Translations under genes and position numbers: made by a program
Assembly (NCBI RefSeq): GCF_024539815.1
Contig: NZ_JAHHIU010000103.1
Span: 1 to 63,198 of the forward strand
Direction: 5' to 3'
DNA from: Streptomyces hayashii
GTDB taxonomy: Bacteria > Actinomycetota > Actinomycetes > Streptomycetales > Streptomycetaceae
DNA length: 63,198 nt
Notes under the pieces: model-generated
The model's input: the letters and a program-made list of their open reading frames with translations, nothing else
Told to the model about the DNA's origin: nothing
Databases searched by the model: none
Shown here: in pieces, positions 56,373 to 63,198 of the stretch
Layout: the number at the start of each line of letters is the position of its first letter
How positions within the stretch are numbered: the first letter of the stretch is position 1

Positions 56373-57401
56373 TCACGACAGCGGGGCCGTCGATCCCCTG
56401 ATCACGACCCGGCAGCGCACGGTCTCGATCCCCGAGCGCCGGACCCCGCCGATCGCGGCGGACAGGGCGTGCGCGGCCGCGCGTCCGACCTGCTCAAGAT
56501 TCATGTCGACGCTGGTCAGCGGGGGGCGTGAGGCCGCCGTCAGGACCTGCCAGTTGTCGAAGCCCATCACCGCCACGTCCTCCGGCACCCGGTGGCCGCG
56601 CTCGCGCAGGACGTCCATGACGCCTCGGGCGATCTGGTCGCTGCCGCACAGCACCGCGTCGACGTCGGCGTGCCGGTCGAGCAGCAGCGCCGTGGCCGCC
56701 CGCCCCCAGCCCTCCGACCAGGCCCCGAACCGGGGTTCCCCGACCGGCTCCAGACCAGCCTCGGCGAGCGCGGCCCGGGCGCCCTCGGACCGCTCCCGCG
56801 CGGCCAGGTACCCGGGATCGCCGGTGATGTGCGCGATCCGGGTACGGCCGCAGGCCAGCAGATGCCCGACCGCGATCCGGCCGGCGTCGACGTTGTCGGG
56901 CACGAGGGACAGATCCGCCGGATCGTCCGAGGGCGCGTACGCGTAGACCACGGGAACAGGCAGCTCACGACCCAGGGAAGGACGCGGATCGGTGCGGCTG
57001 CCCACCACGATGAGACCGTCGACACGGCGCCCCAGCAGCGCCCGCACATGGTGCTGTTCGCGGATGGCGTCGCCCCGGGCGTCGCACAGGAGGACGGCGA
57101 CCTCGCCCGCCCCGAACGCGTCCTCGGCGCCCATCAGGATCGGGATGCTGAAGCGGCCCTCCAGGTCGCTGGTGAGCAGTCCCACGGTGCCCGACCGCCC
57201 GGCGAGCAGTCCGCGGGCCAGCTGGTTCGGCCGGAAGGCCAGCCGTTCGGCCGCCTCGACGACCCGCTGCCGGGTCTCGGCGCGCACCTGGCTGCGCCCG
57301 TTGAGGGCCTTGGACGCGGTGGCGACGGACACGCCGGCCAGCCGTGCGACGTCGCTGAGCGTGGCGGGCTGCGAACGAGAGGGGCCGAGGGCCGGGGTCA
57401 T
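56373..57401 (-). CDS. LacI-family regulator of the arabinan locus
   Basis: 342 residues: HTH LSDVARLAGVSVATASKALNGRSQV (about 15-40), hinge NQLARGLLAG, sensor domain (about 65-335, VGLLTSDLEGRFSIPILMGAEDAF, VLCGSDQIARGVMDVLRERG, VMGFDNWQVLTAASRPPLTSV). It sits between two operons whose promoters share the same flanking motifs, so it probably represses both until an arabino-oligosaccharide binds. ATG 57401 follows AGGAG. Confidence 0.92.
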   Translation of the reverse strand: MTPALGPSRSQPATLSDVARLAGVSVATASKALNGRSQVRAETRQRVVEAAERLAFRPNQLARGLLAGRSGTVGLLTSDLEGRFSIPILMGAEDAFGAGEVAVLLCDARGDAIREQHHVRALLGRRVDGLIVVGSRTDPRPSLGRELPVPVVYAYAPSDDPADLSLVPDNVDAGRIAVGHLLACGRTRIAHITGDPGYLAARERSEGARAALAEAGLEPVGEPRFGAWSEGWGRAATALLLDRHADVDAVLCGSDQIARGVMDVLRERGHRVPEDVAVMGFDNWQVLTAASRPPLTSVDMNLEQVGRAAAHALSAAIGGVRRSGIETVRCRVVIRGSTAPLS

Positions 57402-57427
57402 GGAGGTTCTCCTGTCTCGCGGCGCGT

Positions 57428-57442
57428 GCGTAAACCGTACGC
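57428..57442. repeat. Inverted repeat upstream of the LacI gene
   Basis: GCGTA-AACCG-TACGC, 5-bp perfect arms, 27 bases before the ATG. It shares AAACCG with the two operators, so it may be an autoregulatory site. Confidence 0.45.
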
Positions 57443-57499
57443 GAGAACTTTCGGCCTGGAGGGGGCCAGGAGAGGTTCGCCGCTTTCGGTACCGCCTCG

Positions 57500-57511
57500 G
57501 AAACCGCTTAC
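57500..57511 (+). promoter_or_regulatory. Upstream GAAACCGCTTAC operator (transport operon)
   Basis: GAAACCGCTTAC, 10 bases upstream of the -35 box; it differs in one base from the site at 56332-56343. Confidence 0.6.
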
Positions 57512-57521
57512 GACAAGGGGA

Positions 57522-57550
57522 TTGACGAGCAGTCAGCCTGGTTCTAGTTT
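57522..57550 (+). promoter_or_regulatory. HrdB-type promoter of the arabino-oligosaccharide transport operon
   Basis: TTGACG (57522-57527), 17 bases, TAGTTT (57545-57550), 56 bases before the binding-protein ATG. Confidence 0.75.
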
Positions 57551-57553
57551 TCA

Positions 57554-57568
57554 GAAAGCCTTTTCGGT
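57554..57568 (+). promoter_or_regulatory. Operator-like element over the +1 region (transport operon)
   Basis: GAAAGCCTTTTCGGT, 3 bases after the -10. Same element and same position as at 56275-56289. Confidence 0.6.
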
Positions 57569-57606
57569 TTCTTTCCGTCGCAGAACCCATCCATAGGGGG
57601 ATCGTC

Positions 57607-58926
57607 ATGGGGAGCACGACCGGACCATATGGACCAGCCCGTCGGCTCGCCGTCGGCGCAATCACCCTCCTCGCCGCCGCGAGCCTGATCACGGCCTGCG
57701 GATCGGGCGACGGCGGGGGCTCGGGCGGCGCGCAGGGAGGCCGGGCGGCCGGCGTGACCGGCGTCGACGACGGCGCCACGCTGACGATGTGGACCCGGGC
57801 CGCCACCCGGCCGCAGAGCGAGGCACTGGTCAAGGCGTACAACGAGGGCCACAAAAACAAGATCCGGCTGACCGTGGTCCCCACCGACGACTACCAGGCC
57901 AAGGTCGGCGCGGCGGCCGGCTCCCACGACCTTCCCGACCTCTTCGCCTCCGACGTGGTGTTCGTGCCGAACTACACCTCCAGCGGGCTCTTCGCCGACA
58001 TCACCGACCGCGTCGACGCCCTGCCCTTCGCCGGCAGCCTGGCCCAGTCGCACATCAAGGCGGGCACGTACAAAGGACGGAAGTACGTCGTCCCGCACAC
58101 CCTCGACCTGTCGGTCCTCTTCTACAACAAGGACCTCTACCGCAAGGCGAAACTCGATCCCGCCAAGCCGCCCACCACCCTCGCGGAATGGGACCGGCAG
58201 GCGCGCGCCGTGGACGCGCTGGGCGGCGGCGTCGACGGCACCTTCTTCGGCGGCAACTGCGGCGGCTGCGGCGTCTTCACCTGGTGGCCGTCCATCTGGG
58301 CCGCCGGCGAGGAGGTGCTCGACGAGGAGGGCACCTCGGCGGACCTCGACTCCGCCGCCGCGAAGAAGGTCTACGACACCTACCGGGGGTGGGTGAAGGA
58401 CGGCATCGTGGCCCCCGGCGCGAAGGACGAGACCGGGACGACCTGGACCGGGGTGTTCCCCAAGGGCAAGGTCGGCATCATGCCCATGCCGTCGACCACC
58501 CTGGGACTGATGCCCGCCACCCTCGACCTCGGCGTCGCGCCCATCCCCGGCCCCGACGGCGGGAAGTCCACCTTCGTCGGCGGCGACGCCATCGGCATCT
58601 CCGCCACCAGCAAGAAGGCCGACCAGGCCTGGAACTTCCTCGCCTGGTCCCTGGGCGACGCGGCACAGGTCGACGTGGTCGCCGCCCACAAGGACGTCGT
58701 GGCGCGCACCGACCTCGCCGCCAACAAGTACTCCGCCGCGGACCCGCGCCTGGTCACGATCAACCAGCTCGTGGCGGCCGGGCGTACCCCGTACGCCCTG
58801 AAGTTCGGCCAGACCTTCAACGACCCCAACGGGCCCTGGCTCACCCTGATGCGCGACGCCGTCTTCGGCGACGGGTCGTCCGTCGAGAAGGACAACAAGG
58901 CGGTCTCCGCCTCACTGGCCGACTGA
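57607..58926 (+). CDS. Sugar ABC transporter substrate-binding lipoprotein (arabinan locus)
   Basis: 439 residues with a lipobox LITAC (Cys31) and a Gly/Ser-rich tether. The mature part is a family-1 solute-binding protein (TLTMWTRAATRPQSEALVKAYN, SVLFYNKDLYRKAKLDP, FVGGDAIGISATSKKADQAWNF). It probably binds arabino-oligosaccharides released by the secreted enzymes. The gap to the first permease is 190 bases and holds short direct repeats. Confidence 0.92.
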   Translation: MGSTTGPYGPARRLAVGAITLLAAASLITACGSGDGGGSGGAQGGRAAGVTGVDDGATLTMWTRAATRPQSEALVKAYNEGHKNKIRLTVVPTDDYQAKVGAAAGSHDLPDLFASDVVFVPNYTSSGLFADITDRVDALPFAGSLAQSHIKAGTYKGRKYVVPHTLDLSVLFYNKDLYRKAKLDPAKPPTTLAEWDRQARAVDALGGGVDGTFFGGNCGGCGVFTWWPSIWAAGEEVLDEEGTSADLDSAAAKKVYDTYRGWVKDGIVAPGAKDETGTTWTGVFPKGKVGIMPMPSTTLGLMPATLDLGVAPIPGPDGGKSTFVGGDAIGISATSKKADQAWNFLAWSLGDAAQVDVVAAHKDVVARTDLAANKYSAADPRLVTINQLVAAGRTPYALKFGQTFNDPNGPWLTLMRDAVFGDGSSVEKDNKAVSASLAD

Positions 58927-58943
58927 CCCTGCGGCCCGCAGCG

Positions 58944-59051
58944 GCGCGACACAGGACGGCGCCGGCGCCACCCGACGCAGCACGGCGCCGGCGCGACGCG
59001 ACACGGCACTGGCGCGACATACAGGGCACTTGCGCGACACGACAGGGCACG
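58944..59051 (+). repeat. Degenerate ~21-base direct repeats in the operon gap
   Basis: The word GCGCGAC (or GCGCCAC) followed by a CA-rich stretch and GGCRC recurs at 58944, 58965, 58991, 59012 and 59032, giving units of 20-26 bases between the binding-protein and permease genes. Confidence 0.6.
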
Positions 59052-59116
59052 GCACGGTGCCCACGACTCCGGAGTCCGGCACGTCACCTCCCACGTCCCC
59101 ACGGCAGAGGAGAGCC

Positions 59117-60079
59117 ATGCAGGTGAAGGCGCCCGACCGGGCGACCGCCGAACGACCGGCCCCGGCGGACCGTCCGGCCCCCCGATCCCCGACCCCCGTG
59201 CCCTTCCTGCGCTCCCGAACGGCCAAGGGCCTCGCTTACGCCGCGCCCACGGCCGTGTTCGTCGCCGTCTTCTTCGTGCTGCCCCTGCTGCTCGTCGGAC
59301 AGATGTCGCTCAGCGACTGGCCCCTGCTCGCGGGGGACCGGGGCGTCAACGCACCCGAGAACTACACGGACGTCTCCGACAGCGCCCTGTTCTGGCCCGC
59401 CGTCCGCTTCACCCTCCTCTACACGGTGATCGTCACGGTCGTCCTCCTCGGCCTGGCCCTCCTCCTCGCACTGCTCGTACAGGAGTCACGGCCCGGCTCC
59501 GGATTCCTCCGCACGGTCTTCTTCCTGCCCGGCGCCCTCGGCCTGGCCTCCGCGTCGCTCCTCTTCTGGGGTCTGTACAGTCCCACCACCGGCCCGCTCA
59601 GCCGCATCCTGGAGCGGCTCGGTCTCGTCGACGATCCCGTGTCCTTTCTGGGCACACCGACCTCCGCCCTGTTGTCGACGGTGTTCCTCGTCGTGTGGAA
59701 GTTCGCCGGTTTCTACATGCTGATCCTGCTCGTCGGCCTCCAGCGCATCCCGCACGAGCTGTACGAAGCGGCCCGGATGGACGGCGCAAGCCGAGGCCAG
59801 ATCTTCCGCTCGATCACCCTGCCGCTGCTGCGTCCCTCGCTCGCCCTGTCCCTGCTGCTGTGCGTGACCGGATCGCTGCTCGCCTTCGACCAGTTCTTCG
59901 TGCTCACCAAGGGCGGCCCGGACAACAGCACCGTCACCGTCGTGCAGTTGATCTACCGCGAGGCGTTCCAGCGGCTGAACCTCGGCACCGCCGCGGCCCT
60001 GTCCGTCCTCGTGCTGGCGGCGCTGCTGATGCTCAACGTCGCGCAGTTCCGCGCTCTGCGCCGCTCCGACGCGTCATGA
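59117..60079 (+). CDS. Carbohydrate ABC permease, MalF type (arabinan locus)
   Basis: 320 residues: a disordered Pro/Ala-rich N-terminal tail, six membrane helices and the EAA loop ELYEAARMDGASRGQIFRSITLPLL. ATG 59117 follows AGAGGAG. Its stop overlaps the next permease start as ATGA. Confidence 0.93.
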   Translation: MQVKAPDRATAERPAPADRPAPRSPTPVPFLRSRTAKGLAYAAPTAVFVAVFFVLPLLLVGQMSLSDWPLLAGDRGVNAPENYTDVSDSALFWPAVRFTLLYTVIVTVVLLGLALLLALLVQESRPGSGFLRTVFFLPGALGLASASLLFWGLYSPTTGPLSRILERLGLVDDPVSFLGTPTSALLSTVFLVVWKFAGFYMLILLVGLQRIPHELYEAARMDGASRGQIFRSITLPLLRPSLALSLLLCVTGSLLAFDQFFVLTKGGPDNSTVTVVQLIYREAFQRLNLGTAAALSVLVLAALLMLNVAQFRALRRSDAS

Positions 60080-60930
60080 CCCCCGCCTCCCGCAGAAGGG
60101 ACACCATGGTGCTCACCCGAGCCGTCAGCCGGACACCCCACTACGTCGTCGCCGGCGGACTGGCCGTCGTCTTCCTCTTCCCCCTGCTGTGGAACGCCTG
60201 GGCGTCGGTCAGCGCACAGCCCGGCACCGCGCAGGAGTCCGGCCACGGCCTCGGCAACTACCGCACGCTGCTCGACTACGACGCGGGTCTGTGGCGCTAT
60301 CTGGGCAACAGCACGCTCGTCTCCGCGTGCACCGTAGCCCTCACCCTCGGCGTTTCCCTGCTCGGCGGCTACGCCTTCGCGCGCTTCGAGTTCCCCGGCA
60401 AGAACCTGCTGTTCCTTCTCACACTCGCCGTCCTCATGGTCCCGTACGCCACCCTCCTCATTCCGCTCTACGTGCTGCTCGGCCGCCTGCATCTGCAGAA
60501 CTCGCTGTTCGGGCTGAGCCTGGTGCTGGCCCTGTTCCAACTCCCGTTCGCCACCTTCATGATGCGGATCTCCTTCGAGGCGGTGCCGCGCGAACTGGAG
60601 GAGTCCGCGCTCGTCGACGGCTGCGGCACGGCTGGCGCGCTGCGCCGGGTGCTCCTTCCCGCGGTGCGGCCGGGGCTGATCACCGTGGGACTGTTCGCGT
60701 TCCTCGCGGCCTGGAACGACTTCATCGCACCCCTGATCCTCATCTCGGACAGCGAGAAGGCCCCCCTGCCGCTGGCAGTCGCGAACCTGCGGCAGCAGAG
60801 CATGGGCGCGGTCGACTACGGCGCCACCGAGGCCGGGGTCGTGGTCCTGGCGGCGCCCTGTCTCCTGCTCTTCCTGCTCCTGCAACGGCACTACGTTCGC
60901 GGCTTCATGTCGGGCGCACTCAAGGGCTGA
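60076..60930 (+). CDS. Carbohydrate ABC permease, MalG type (arabinan locus)
   Basis: 284 residues with six membrane helices and the EAA loop ELEESALVDGCGTAGALRRVLLPAV. Start in an ATGA overlap with the upstream permease; ATG 60106, after GAAGGG, is an equally good start and would shorten it by ten residues. The operon has no ATPase gene. Confidence 0.92.
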   Translation: MTPASRRRDTMVLTRAVSRTPHYVVAGGLAVVFLFPLLWNAWASVSAQPGTAQESGHGLGNYRTLLDYDAGLWRYLGNSTLVSACTVALTLGVSLLGGYAFARFEFPGKNLLFLLTLAVLMVPYATLLIPLYVLLGRLHLQNSLFGLSLVLALFQLPFATFMMRISFEAVPRELEESALVDGCGTAGALRRVLLPAVRPGLITVGLFAFLAAWNDFIAPLILISDSEKAPLPLAVANLRQQSMGAVDYGATEAGVVVLAAPCLLLFLLLQRHYVRGFMSGALKG

Positions 60931-60959
60931 AGCCCCTCGCCTCTCCCGGACCGCATGTC

Positions 60960-61146
60960 GTCCGATCCGTCCGATCCGTCCGATCCGTTCGACCCGTCCG
61001 AGACGATCCGACGACGACCGACGACGCCCCGATGACGACCCGCCGACGAGACGAAGGCGAACCGCCGACGAGAAGAAGGCGACCCGCCGATCCGACGACA
61101 CCTTGAGGCAGAACCGAATCGCAGAACCGAACCGCAGAACCGAACC
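60960..61146 (+). repeat. Three tandem-repeat blocks upstream of GH127
   Basis: Block A: GTCCGATCC four to five times (9 bases, 60960-61004, last copies variant). Block B: three 22-base units at 61036, 61058 and 61080, opening CGACCCGCCGA. Block C: three 13-base units GCAGAACCGAAYC at 61108, 61121 and 61134. All lie in the 272-base gap between the permease and GH127 genes. Confidence 0.8.
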
Positions 61147-61202
61147 CTGACGGCAGGACCGAAAGGACGAACCGAAGGCATGAACTGGTGAGGGAGAACA
61201 CG

Positions 61203-63191
61203 GTGCGGTCATCCGTCCTGCCGGTGGCGCCGACCCGGGGGCGGCTGCGGCCGCTCGGACTCGACGAGGTCCGGATCACCGGAGGCTTCTGGGCCCGGCG
61301 CCGGCAGGTCAACGCGACCGCGACACTCGACCACTGCCGTGACTGGATGGAACGCGTCGGCTGGATCGGCAACTTCCGGGCCGCGGCGGAGGGTCGCGTC
61401 CACCGGGACAGGCGGGGCCGCGAGTTCGCCGACTCCGACGTCTACAAACTCATCGAGGCCATGGCGTGGGAAGCCGGCCACAACGCCGACGGCGAGCTGG
61501 ACGTGCGGATCGCCGAGCTCACCGACACGGTCGCCTCCGCCCAGGAACCGGACGGCTACCTCAACACCGCCTTCGGCCGCCCCGGCCAGCAGCCCCGCTA
61601 CAGCGATCTCGAATGGGGCCACGAGCTGTACTGCTACGGGCATTTGATCCAGGCGGGCGTCGCCCGGACGCGAGCGCGAGGCGAGGGCGAACTGGCGAAG
61701 ATCGCCCTGCGGGCGGCCGACCATGTGTGCGCGGCCTTCGGTCCCGGCGGCATCGAGCGTGTCTGCGGACACCCGGAGATCGAGACCGCCCTGGTCGAAC
61801 TGGCCAGGACGACGGGGGAGCAGCGCTACCTCGACCAGGCGGCCCTCTTCGTCGCGCGCCGCGGCCACCGAACCCTCGCCGAAACCGAGTTCGGGCGCGC
61901 CTACCACCAGGACGACCAGCCCGTGCGGGAGGCCGCCGTGTTGCGCGGCCACGCCGTCCGCGCCCTCTACCTGGCGGCCGGCGCCGTCGACGTGGCGGTG
62001 GAGACGGCCGACGACGACCTGCTCGCGGCGGTCGTACGGCAGTGGGAGGCGACGGTCGCCCGGCGCACCCATCTGACCGGCGGCATGGGCTCGCACCACC
62101 GGGACGAGTCGTTCGGCGACGACTTCGTGCTGCCGCCCGACCGCGCCTACTCGGAGACCTGTGCCGCGGTCGCCTCCGTGATGCTCAGCTGGCGGCTGCT
62201 CCTCGCGACCGGCGAGCCCCGCTTCGCCGACCTGGCCGAACGCACCCTGTTCAACGTGGTCGCCACCTCCCCGTCCGAGGACGGCCGGGCCTTCTTCTAC
62301 GCCAACACCCTGCACCGCCGCCGTCGCGGCTCCGTGCCGTCCGCGGACGCCGAGAGCCCACGCGCCGCGTCCGGACTGCGCGCCCCCTGGTTCGCGGTGT
62401 CCTGCTGCCCGACCAACGTGGCCCGCACCCTCGCCGTGCTGCCCGCCTACCTGGCGACGGCGGACGACCACGGCGTCCAGCTGCACCAGTACGCGGACGC
62501 GGAGATCGCCACCTCCCTCGCGACCGGCCGGCGCGTCGCCCTGCGCGTGCGCACCGACTACCCGAGCGGTGCAAGCGTGACCGTGCGCATCGACAGGTCC
62601 CCGCAACACCCGTGGACCCTCTCGCTGCGCGTCCCCCACTGGACCGAGGGCGCCACCGCGTGGCTGACCGGCCCGGACGGCGCACGCCGGGCCGTCGCCC
62701 CCGGGACGGCGGACCTCACCCGCGTCTTCCGTCCCGGTGACGAGATACGGCTCGATCTGCCCATGGCCCCGCGCTGGATCCGGCCCGACCCGCGCATCGA
62801 CTCCGTCCGGGGAACGGCCGCCGTCCAGCGTGGCCCGCTCGTCTACTGCGCCGAGTCCGTGGACCTGCCGGACGGGCACGAAATCGACGTCGTGCGGGTG
62901 GACACGTCCACCGAGCCCGAGGACGGGCCGGACGGCACCGTCGTCGCGTCCGGCGAACTCGTGCCGCAGCCGGACGGACCGCCGACCGACGCCTGGCCGT
63001 ACCGTCCGCTCGGCGAGGCCGCCCCCGCACCCGCCGCCGAGCACACCGGCATCGTGCTCGTGCCGTACCACTCGTGGGCGAACCGCGGACCCTCGACGAT
63101 GCGTGTGTGGCTGCCGACGACCGGCCCGACCCCACCGCCGGCACCGCCGCCATCGCCGCCTCCACCCGCCCCGCACGGGAAGCAGCCTTGA
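61203..63191 (+). CDS. GH127 beta-L-arabinofuranosidase
   Basis: 662 residues without a signal peptide, so cytoplasmic. An (alpha/alpha)6 barrel followed by beta domains. The GH127 metal/nucleophile set is complete: E318 and C320 (AYSETC) and C401-C402 (VSCCPTN), where the cysteine acts as nucleophile. GH127 removes beta-L-arabinofuranose, found in hydroxyproline-linked arabinans of plant extensins and in pectin side chains. GTG 61203 has AGGGAG with 6-base spacing; GTG 61188 is an alternative. It is placed after the transport operon, separated by tandem repeats, so it probably processes the imported oligosaccharides. Confidence 0.92.
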   Translation: MRSSVLPVAPTRGRLRPLGLDEVRITGGFWARRRQVNATATLDHCRDWMERVGWIGNFRAAAEGRVHRDRRGREFADSDVYKLIEAMAWEAGHNADGELDVRIAELTDTVASAQEPDGYLNTAFGRPGQQPRYSDLEWGHELYCYGHLIQAGVARTRARGEGELAKIALRAADHVCAAFGPGGIERVCGHPEIETALVELARTTGEQRYLDQAALFVARRGHRTLAETEFGRAYHQDDQPVREAAVLRGHAVRALYLAAGAVDVAVETADDDLLAAVVRQWEATVARRTHLTGGMGSHHRDESFGDDFVLPPDRAYSETCAAVASVMLSWRLLLATGEPRFADLAERTLFNVVATSPSEDGRAFFYANTLHRRRRGSVPSADAESPRAASGLRAPWFAVSCCPTNVARTLAVLPAYLATADDHGVQLHQYADAEIATSLATGRRVALRVRTDYPSGASVTVRIDRSPQHPWTLSLRVPHWTEGATAWLTGPDGARRAVAPGTADLTRVFRPGDEIRLDLPMAPRWIRPDPRIDSVRGTAAVQRGPLVYCAESVDLPDGHEIDVVRVDTSTEPEDGPDGTVVASGELVPQPDGPPTDAWPYRPLGEAAPAPAAEHTGIVLVPYHSWANRGPSTMRVWLPTTGPTPPPAPPPSPPPPAPHGKQP

Positions 63192-63198
63192 CCTCCCC

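Noticed and set aside
58944..61146. The direct repeats near the transport operon as a CRISPR array
   Set aside because: Units are short, degenerate and without unique spacers; no cas genes are present.
61180..61191. A three-codon ORF (Met-Asn-Trp-stop) just before GH127 with a ribosome-site-like GAAGG
   Set aside because: Too short to distinguish from chance; no leader or attenuator structure is visible around it.

Overview
The window reads as chromosome of a high-G+C actinomycete, almost certainly a Streptomyces. Nearly every reading frame shows strong third-position G/C. Typical Streptomyces families are present: a WhiJ/Scr1-type regulator with a DUF397 partner, a family-19 SAM methyltransferase, an RsbW-like ATPase, SpoIIE-type phosphatases, and two sugar ABC operons with no dedicated ATPase (Streptomyces normally share MsiK). 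I saw no rRNA, tRNA, CRISPR array, insertion sequence or phage integrase.

Layout. (1) 142-13086: an LRV-repeat protein; a giant secreted protein with two GH43 and two LamG domains; pyruvate carboxylase; a membrane-anchored M23 peptidase; an orphan FAD subunit of the xanthine-dehydrogenase type. (2) 13099-19971: a poorly described cassette. Five tightly coupled genes match the STM4015, STM4014, STM4013, STM4012 and STM4011 families (LRR-like protein, ATP-grasp-like protein, alkaline-phosphatase-superfamily hydrolase, two radical SAM enzymes). A DUF6745-like gene and a small phage-type gene run divergently. Both divergent promoters resemble the RecA-NDp/PafBC DNA-damage promoter. (3) 19952-28827: a galactan locus (GH30 endo-beta-1,6-galactanase, GH42 beta-galactosidase, sugar ABC transporter, divergent LacI regulator with twin perfect operators). 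(4) 28979-42394: housekeeping and signalling genes: PlsC-like acyltransferase, phosphoglucomutase, PP2C/SpoIIE phosphatase, MASE1 protein, FG-GAP protein, a WGR-domain propeller protein with another perfect RecA-NDp-like promoter, kinase, APH-like protein, methyltransferase, WhiJ/DUF397/ATPase cluster, ABM-fold protein. (5) 42602-47236: kdpFABC preceded by a 27-residue membrane ORF, with no kdpDE in the window, followed by an IclR regulator, a second SpoIIE phosphatase and a secreted Cip1-like protein. (6) 50291-63191: an arabinan-type locus. A minus-strand operon (MGH1-like hydrolase with two discoidin domains, RICIN-GH43, RICIN-metzincin) and a plus-strand operon (binding protein, two permeases, GH127 beta-L-arabinofuranosidase) flank a LacI regulator. 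The two promoters share one architecture.

How it fits together. Regions 1, 3 and 6 point to breakdown of plant arabinogalactan and arabinan side chains: secreted enzymes cut the polymer, lipoprotein-dependent ABC importers take up oligosaccharides, and cytoplasmic GH42 and GH127 finish them. The strongest candidate for a little-known system is region 2. Its two divergent promoters and the distant WGR gene carry the same damage-promoter-like motif, which suggests (but does not prove) a stress-induced modification or synthesis pathway of unknown product.
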